Shown: one piece after another, positions 59,330 to 64,000 of the stretch
Layout of the letters: each line of letters opens with the position of its first letter
Position numbering within the stretch: position 1 is the stretch's first letter
Origin: Parasalinivibrio latis
GTDB lineage: Bacteria > Pseudomonadota > Gammaproteobacteria > Enterobacterales > Vibrionaceae
Reading direction: 5' to 3'
Length of the DNA: 64,000 bases
Assembly: GCF_036825535.1 (NCBI RefSeq)
Contig: NZ_CP098812.1
Span: 682,001 to 746,000 of the forward strand
Translations under genes and position numbers: made by a program
The notes under the pieces: model-generated
What the model saw: the letters and a program-made list of their open reading frames with translations, nothing else
Database searches by the model: none
What the model was told of the DNA's origin: nothing

Positions 59330-59365
59330 GTCAAAATGACAACGTGTTAGCTTGGTCAATTTGAC
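59330..59365. promoter_or_regulatory. Two NorR-type enhancer boxes between nirK and norR
   Basis: GTCA-AAA-TGAC (59330-59340) and GTCA-ATT-TGAC (59355-59365) are perfect inverted repeats with centres 25 bases apart. NorR of E. coli binds GT-N7-AC palindromes with this core. Their place in the divergent gap strongly suggests NO-dependent control of nirK and probably autoregulation of norR. Confidence 0.8.
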
Positions 59366-59441
59366 ACAAATGATGCATTTCTTCATCGGGTGAGATTGTT
59401 AGACATGGAGCGTGTAACTGCCCAAAAACTGAGGGAAACCT

Positions 59442-61049
59442 ATGACTGTATCTGTGACACAAAAACAACTTCTTGAGCTGACTTCGGAGCTGAGCCAAAA
59501 CCTGACAACGGATGTCAGGCTGACACGGTTGCTTAGCAGTATCCGCTCGGTCATATCCTGCGATGCCATCGTGTTGTTGCGGTATGAGGAAGGGGTATTG
59601 CGCCCCCTTGTCCAGCAGGGGTTGACCCGGGATGTGCTGGGCCGCCGGTTTACTGTATCCGAGCACCCCCGCTTTGACGAAATCTGCAACTCACGGACAC
59701 CGGTCAGGTTTCCAAATGAAAGCCAATTGCCGGACCCTTATGACGGCATGTTGATAGAGTACCAGGGCGAGTTACACGTACATGCCTGTATGGGGCTCCC
59801 CCTGTTCCATGAAGATCAGCTAATCGGTGTGCTGACACTGGACAGCCTTGACCCGAAGGCATTCGGCAATATCGATTTCCCGACGTTCGCGGTACTGACC
59901 AACCTGACGTCGATGATCCTTACCTTCCATATCATGAAAAACCGGATGGAAAATTACTCCCACCACAGCCAGGAGGTGGTAGCAGAGCTCTCTTCCATGC
60001 CCAGACAGCTTGGCGGGAATGAGATAATCGGCAATTCCCCGATTATCAGGCAGCTTAAAAAAGAGCTGTTGCTGGTGGCACCGTCAGACTACTCCATCCT
60101 GATTGAGGGGGAGACCGGAACAGGAAAGGAGCTGGTGGCGAGCAGCATCCACTCCAGCTCCCACCGCAGCAAGGAGCCGCTGGTTTACCTCAACTGTGCC
60201 GCATTGCCGGAGAACCTGATAGAGAGTGAGCTGTTCGGCCATGCCAAGGGCGCGTTTACCGGTGCAGACAGTAACCGGGCCGGTAAATTCAGCATTGCCA
60301 ACGGTGGCACTATCTTTCTGGATGAGATTGGAGAGCTGCCGCTGACGGTACAGAGCAAGTTGCTCCGGGTACTGCAAAGCCAGGAAATACAGCCAGTGGG
60401 TAAGGACCAGACCGAGAAAGTGGATGTGCGCATTCTGGCTGCTACCAACCGCAAGCTGGAGCATGAGGTGAGGGCGGGGAATTTCCGTTCTGACTTATAC
60501 CACCGGCTCAGTGTTTACCCCATCCATGTCCCGCCGCTCAGGGAGCGCGACGGGGACATTACCCTGTTGGCCGGCTACTTTGTGGAATCTTCCCGGCGCA
60601 GGCTCGGGATCTCCCGGTTGGTCATTGCACCGGAAGCAGTCGGTGTGCTCAACCAGTATGACTGGCCGGGCAATGTGCGTGAGCTTGAGCATGTTATCAG
60701 CCGGGCAGCACTGAGGGCCAAGTCGACAAGTACGGATGGCAACGTAAAGATTGATGTCACCCATCTTGAGCACCTTTCGGCATCACTTTCCGTCCGTACC
60801 ATCAAGCAGGATGACCTGCCGGAGGAAGCCGGCATCCAGTACGATCTGCGTGAGGAAGTGGACAACTTCCAGATCCGTCTTATCCAGCGGGTGCTGGAAG
60901 AGGAAAATGGCAATTGGTCTGCCGCAGCCCGAAGGCTCAAGGTGAACCGGGCAAACCTGAACCGGCTGGCCAAACGGCTGGGCATCAAGGTGGAAAAGCA
61001 GGTGGCGGTTTCAATCAATGTGGAAGCAGAAATGGAGACCGGGCTGTGA
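59442..61049 (+). CDS. norR: NorR, NO-responsive sigma-54 activator
   Basis: 535 residues. The N-terminal GAF domain carries the residues that in E. coli form the NO-sensing iron site: Arg77, Tyr100-Asp101 (in LPDPYDG), Cys116 (HACMG) and Asp134. The AAA+ domain has GETGTGKE (about 221) and the sigma-54 contact loop GAFTGA. A C-terminal Fis-type HTH follows (NWSAAARRLKVNRANLNRLAKRLG). It is divergent from nirK; no norVW or norB gene lies in the window, so nirK and its cluster look like the local targets. RBS GAGG. Confidence 0.95.
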   Translation: MTVSVTQKQLLELTSELSQNLTTDVRLTRLLSSIRSVISCDAIVLLRYEEGVLRPLVQQGLTRDVLGRRFTVSEHPRFDEICNSRTPVRFPNESQLPDPYDGMLIEYQGELHVHACMGLPLFHEDQLIGVLTLDSLDPKAFGNIDFPTFAVLTNLTSMILTFHIMKNRMENYSHHSQEVVAELSSMPRQLGGNEIIGNSPIIRQLKKELLLVAPSDYSILIEGETGTGKELVASSIHSSSHRSKEPLVYLNCAALPENLIESELFGHAKGAFTGADSNRAGKFSIANGGTIFLDEIGELPLTVQSKLLRVLQSQEIQPVGKDQTEKVDVRILAATNRKLEHEVRAGNFRSDLYHRLSVYPIHVPPLRERDGDITLLAGYFVESSRRRLGISRLVIAPEAVGVLNQYDWPGNVRELEHVISRAALRAKSTSTDGNVKIDVTHLEHLSASLSVRTIKQDDLPEEAGIQYDLREEVDNFQIRLIQRVLEEENGNWSAAARRLKVNRANLNRLAKRLGIKVEKQVAVSINVEAEMETGL

Positions 61050-61057
61050 CAGCCCGG
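61039..61057. terminator. Hairpin overlapping the norR stop, between norR and fdhD
   Basis: CCGGGCT-gtgac-AGCCCGG is a 7-bp stem spanning the norR stop codon in the convergent junction with fdhD. No T tract follows, so it may act only as a weak terminator. Confidence 0.4.
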
Positions 61058-61065
61058 CCAGACAA

Positions 61066-61881
61066 TCAGAGTGCATTTGCTGTGATACGGCGGCCATGGG
61101 TATAAACCGTAGCCCGGTTGTTGCGGCAAAATCCCACCAGGGTGATATTGCTTTTTTCTGCCAGATCCCTCGCCAGTGAGGTGACGGCAGACATGGCAAA
61201 GATAACCGGGATACCGGCGCTTGCCACTTTCTGGACCATCTCAAAGCTGGCGCGGCTGGTGAGCAGCACGGCATCCGGTTTGCGTTCACCTTTGCGGGAG
61301 ACACTGCCGATCAACTTGTCGAGGGCAATATGGCGGCCGATGTCCTCAAAGCTTCCGGCGATCTCACCGTCAGAAAATATCCCCATCGCTGCGTGGGTTG
61401 CGCCCGTGACCTTAAAGGTCTCCTGCTGGTCGCGCAATGCTGCCAGTGCCGGAACCAGGTGGTGAATATTAAACACCGTTTCAGATTCCACCGGGATAAC
61501 CGGCTTAATCGCCTGTTCCAGTTTTGCCACGCCACATAAACCGCAACCGGTGCGGCCGGCCATATTCCGCTGCTGCTCTTTCAGTGCCATAAACCGGCGC
61601 TGGGTGATTTCAATATAAACCAGCACCCCGTTTTCAACGGATTCAATATCAATGCTCTTAATTTCACTGATATTTTCCACGATACGTTCAGACAGGGTAA
61701 AACCGACAGCAAAGTGCTCCAGATCCCGCGGCGTTGCCATCATTACGGTATGGGAAATGCCGTTATAAATAAGCGCAACTCGCACTTCCGAAGCCAGGCT
61801 CTCTTCAATTAGGGTCGGGCATCCATCCTGATATAAAGCAATATCCTGAGTGTGAACAATATGATCGAATGTCATGCTCAT
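61066..61881 (-). CDS. fdhD: Formate dehydrogenase sulfurtransferase FdhD
   Basis: 271 residues. FdhD takes sulfur from IscS and passes it to the molybdenum cofactor of formate dehydrogenases, which is needed for their activity. The CGLC motif (Cys113-Cys116, in TGCGLCGVAK) carries the sulfur-transfer cysteines. Convergent with norR and followed on the other side by selC and selB, which supports a selenocysteine formate dehydrogenase elsewhere in the genome. The ATG has no strong RBS. Confidence 0.93.
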   Translation of the reverse strand: MSMTFDHIVHTQDIALYQDGCPTLIEESLASEVRVALIYNGISHTVMMATPRDLEHFAVGFTLSERIVENISEIKSIDIESVENGVLVYIEITQRRFMALKEQQRNMAGRTGCGLCGVAKLEQAIKPVIPVESETVFNIHHLVPALAALRDQQETFKVTGATHAAMGIFSDGEIAGSFEDIGRHIALDKLIGSVSRKGERKPDAVLLTSRASFEMVQKVASAGIPVIFAMSAVTSLARDLAEKSNITLVGFCRNNRATVYTHGRRITANAL

Positions 61882-61998
61882 AATTTATCTATCCCGGCAG
61901 CGGAAATGCCGCTTGTTCTGATTTTGAATACTTATTTTTCCATGCCGAAATAGGCTTGCTATTAATAAGTGAATTAAATAATATCGCCGCCCTAAGAC

Positions 61999-62093
61999 GG
62001 AAGAACGTCGTCTCCGGTGAGGCGTCCGGACTTCAAATCCGGGTGGGGCTGCCAGCAGTCCCAGGTAGGTTCAACTCCTATGTTCTTCCGCCA
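61999..62093 (+). tRNA. selC: Selenocysteine tRNA (selC, anticodon TCA)
   Basis: A 95-nt tRNA with a long variable arm and CCA. The 8-bp acceptor GGAAGAAC pairs with GTTCTTCC, and the anticodon loop CTTCAAA gives TCA. Length equals E. coli selC. Reads UGA as selenocysteine when SelB is present. A + strand frame of 104 codons over this region is spurious. Confidence 0.95.
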
Positions 62094-62180
62094 AATTCCT
62101 CTTTCAGTGCTGAGTTGAGAGCAGTGAGTGGCGAGATGTTGAAATCGTTACATTCATCTGGCCGTCAAAGCTCAATACTT

Positions 62181-62250
62181 TTCTCGCTTCTCGCTTCTCG
62201 CTTCTCGCTTCTCGCTTCTCGCTTCTCGCTTCTCGCTTCTCGCTTCTCGC
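62181..62250. repeat. Tandem heptamer array TTCTCGC x10 between selC and selB
   Basis: Ten perfect consecutive copies of TTCTCGC (GCGAGAA on the other strand), ending in TACTC. Worn copies (GAGTTGAGAGCAGTGAG, GGCGAG) precede it at about 62110-62135. It lies 16 bases before the selB stop. No spacers, so not a CRISPR. The same unit occurs three times at 37802-37821. A seven-base unit is not codon-neutral, fitting its non-coding place. Confidence 0.93.
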
Positions 62251-62266
62251 TACTCTTAACTCGTCC

Positions 62267-64000
62267 CTAAAGAACATACATCCCCCCATCCCGGATCACT
62301 CTGCTGCTGGACTTGAATACCCGGCGGGTAAAGCCGGTGCGGTCGAACAGTTCCAGGATCTGGATACTGACCTTGCGGCCGAGGTTGATAAGCTGGCGTG
62401 CTTCCGCTGTTTCCAGCATCTCGTTTTCAGCCAGGTAGCCGCGGATGGTTTCAGCAATGCTGAACAGGTGCTCGGTAAAGACATAGCGGTCTTTCACCAC
62501 CGCCGTGATGTAGCCAAGCTGAACCAGTTTATGGCAAAGCGGGCGGATGACATCCGGTTCAACCCCTAGCTGTTTACTGAAATCCGTTACCCACAAAGGC
62601 ATGGTATTTTGGGTGTAAAGTGCAGCCATCTGCTGCCAAATGTCGGCTTCTTCATCTGTCAGTGCGATCTGGTGTACCGGCAGGTGGATAAGGCCACGGC
62701 TTTGCGCAAGTTCTCCACTTGCCAGCATTTCATCCAGCGCCAGGTCGACAATGGCCTGTGGCAATACCGAGCGCAGTATCCGGCTCAGGCGTGCCCTGCC
62801 AAGGCCAAGCTCATCGGTGTGGCTCTGGTGGTACTGATCCAGTGTCTCATTCAGGCGGGCCTTGAGCTCAGTGATCTGACTGCCGGCGATAATGTGCGGG
62901 CCGTGCTCAACCAGCGCATCGTCTGATACAGACATCTCCGCCAGCAGGGCCTCAATAGCCATATCAGTCAGTTGCCAGTCCCACTTAAAGGCGTCACGTT
63001 CTACGACCCTGTTCCGGCTTTGGAAGGCAAGTGACCTGTCCGGGGAGCACTGTTCTGCAAGGGCTGACAGGTATGCCAGACGTTCAGGTTTTCGCTTGCC
63101 TCTGGACGGCGGGGCGGTTTCCAGCACGGTGGCTCCGCCGAGTGTCTGCTTGCCGCAGGCATCGCGCAGCACAATGATATCGCCCCTGGCGACAAGGAAC
63201 GGCGCGTCAAGCACAAGCTCCAGCAGGTGTCCGTTTGCTTCCGGCTTTTCTGCCAGGTAGCCAATCTTGCCGATACAATGGCACGCGCCGTGATGGAAGT
63301 GGGCGCTTTGCCAGTGGGCTGGTATGGCATCCCCGCGGTAGAGCACGGTCACCCGGCTTTGTGCATCCGGCTGTGGCAGGCTGCTGAGCCAGTCGCCCCG
63401 TGACAGGCCGTGGTGGTTGTCGATGCCCGCAAGGTTTAAGGCAACACGCTGCCCGCCCTTGCCGGTTCCGGCTTCCTGCCCCTGGGCATGGATACCCCGC
63501 ACGCGAAGGGCCTGTTTCTGGCCGGAACAGTAAAGTTTGTCTCCCGGTTTTACTTCGCCGCTTATTACCGTCCCGGTGACGACAACACCTGCACCTTTTA
63601 CGCTGAACGCGCGGTCCAGCGTCATGCGGAAACTCTGTCCGGTGGTATCCGGGTTGTGACTGGCAACCAGTGCGTTGAGGTGGGCTTTCAGTGCCGGGAT
63701 ACCGTCACCGGTCGGAGCGGACACAGCAAAGCACTCCCACTGGATCTCTTGCCCGGCCAGCAACTGGGCGAGCTGGTTTTCGGTGCGGGTCAGCTGGGCG
63801 GCATCTGCCTTGTCACATTTGGTGATGGCTACCGTCAGGGTTTCCAGGTTCAGGAGCTTGAGGATAGCCATGTGCTCCAATGTCTGGGGCATCACACCAT
63901 CGTCAGCGGCAACGACCAGCAGCGCATGTTTCGCACTGCTGACCCCGGCCAGCATGTTGTTGATAAATTTTTCGTGCCCCGGCACATCGATAAATGCCAA
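62267..64000 (-). CDS. selB: Selenocysteine-specific elongation factor SelB (N-terminus outside the window)
   Basis: 577 residues visible; the first roughly 50 residues, with the Walker A loop, are cut off at the right edge. The G-domain FIDVPGHEKFINNMLAGV (the DxxG switch) and TKCDKAD (NKxD-type) motifs, EF-Tu-like domains 2 and 3, and the C-terminal winged-helix repeats that bind the SECIS hairpin (ending ...GRKVSIQILELFDRTGFTRR) are all visible. Delivers Sec-tRNA to UGA codons. selA is expected upstream, beyond the window. Confidence 0.95.
   Translation of the reverse strand: MAFIDVPGHEKFINNMLAGVSSAKHALLVVAADDGVMPQTLEHMAILKLLNLETLTVAITKCDKADAAQLTRTENQLAQLLAGQEIQWECFAVSAPTGDGIPALKAHLNALVASHNPDTTGQSFRMTLDRAFSVKGAGVVVTGTVISGEVKPGDKLYCSGQKQALRVRGIHAQGQEAGTGKGGQRVALNLAGIDNHHGLSRGDWLSSLPQPDAQSRVTVLYRGDAIPAHWQSAHFHHGACHCIGKIGYLAEKPEANGHLLELVLDAPFLVARGDIIVLRDACGKQTLGGATVLETAPPSRGKRKPERLAYLSALAEQCSPDRSLAFQSRNRVVERDAFKWDWQLTDMAIEALLAEMSVSDDALVEHGPHIIAGSQITELKARLNETLDQYHQSHTDELGLGRARLSRILRSVLPQAIVDLALDEMLASGELAQSRGLIHLPVHQIALTDEEADIWQQMAALYTQNTMPLWVTDFSKQLGVEPDVIRPLCHKLVQLGYITAVVKDRYVFTEHLFSIAETIRGYLAENEMLETAEARQLINLGRKVSIQILELFDRTGFTRRVFKSSSRVIRDGGMYVL

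Noticed and set aside
62181..62250. CRISPR-like array
   Set aside because: The 7-base units are contiguous with no spacers, and there are no cas genes.
61956..62270. A 104-codon + strand frame
   Set aside because: It runs over selC and the heptamer array; the repeated LLASRFS in its translation is just the array read in frame.

Overview
The window is a stretch of chromosome from a gammaproteobacterium, most likely Vibrionaceae. The evidence is the rluD-pgeF-clpB-rRNA order, the long dapD, the serB/PilZ/radA block, slt-trpR-yjjX and the 16S rRNA itself. Base composition by eye is near 50% GC, which would fit Photobacterium, Grimontia or Enterovibrio better than most Vibrio, but I cannot place it to genus. 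No insertion sequence, integrase, phage gene or CRISPR array is visible. The left end cuts rluD and the right end cuts selB.

Left part (1-10 kb): rluD (partial) and pgeF overlap, followed by clpB with a sigma-32-type promoter. Next comes a complete rRNA operon with P1/P2 promoters and boxA signals, in the order 16S, tRNA-Ile(GAT), tRNA-Ala(GGC), 23S, 5S, tRNA-Asp, tRNA-Trp, terminator.

Middle (10-38 kb) is mostly housekeeping. It holds a DUF2799-like lipoprotein, dapD, and yebG facing a Tag-like DNA glycosylase across a LexA box. A LysR regulator faces a TDT-family transporter. recC, recB and recD follow, with a chemotaxis receptor gene inserted backwards between recC and recB. Then come ytjB/serB, a large two-domain PilZ protein, radA, an M23 peptidase, a small PilZ protein, ettA, slt, trpR and yjjX.

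38-46.4 kb is an envelope-glycan block. Two divergent sets contain PAP2 phosphatases, GT39 glycosyltransferases, a DPM1/ArnC-like GT2 and a flippase-like membrane protein, with a sterol-desaturase-family hydroxylase beyond. It looks like a polyprenyl-phosphate-sugar pathway modifying lipid A or another envelope molecule.

46.5-64 kb is an anaerobic-respiration block. It contains torE-torC-torA (TMAO reduction without torD) and then a seven-gene leftward cluster: nirK, an unknown periplasmic protein, a SCO1-PCuAC fusion, C-family (cbb3-type) heme-copper oxidase subunits I and II, a monoheme cytochrome and a CcoI-type copper ATPase. norR is divergent from nirK, and two perfect GTCA-N3-TGAC palindromes lie between them. 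I infer an NO-induced respiratory module in which NirK makes NO and an unusual cbb3-like enzyme, supplied with copper by its own chaperones and pump, consumes NO and/or O2. This is the most interesting system in the window. fdhD, selC and selB follow, implying a selenocysteine formate dehydrogenase elsewhere. A 10-copy TTCTCGC heptamer array lies between selC and selB, and a 3-copy version lies between trpR and yjjX.
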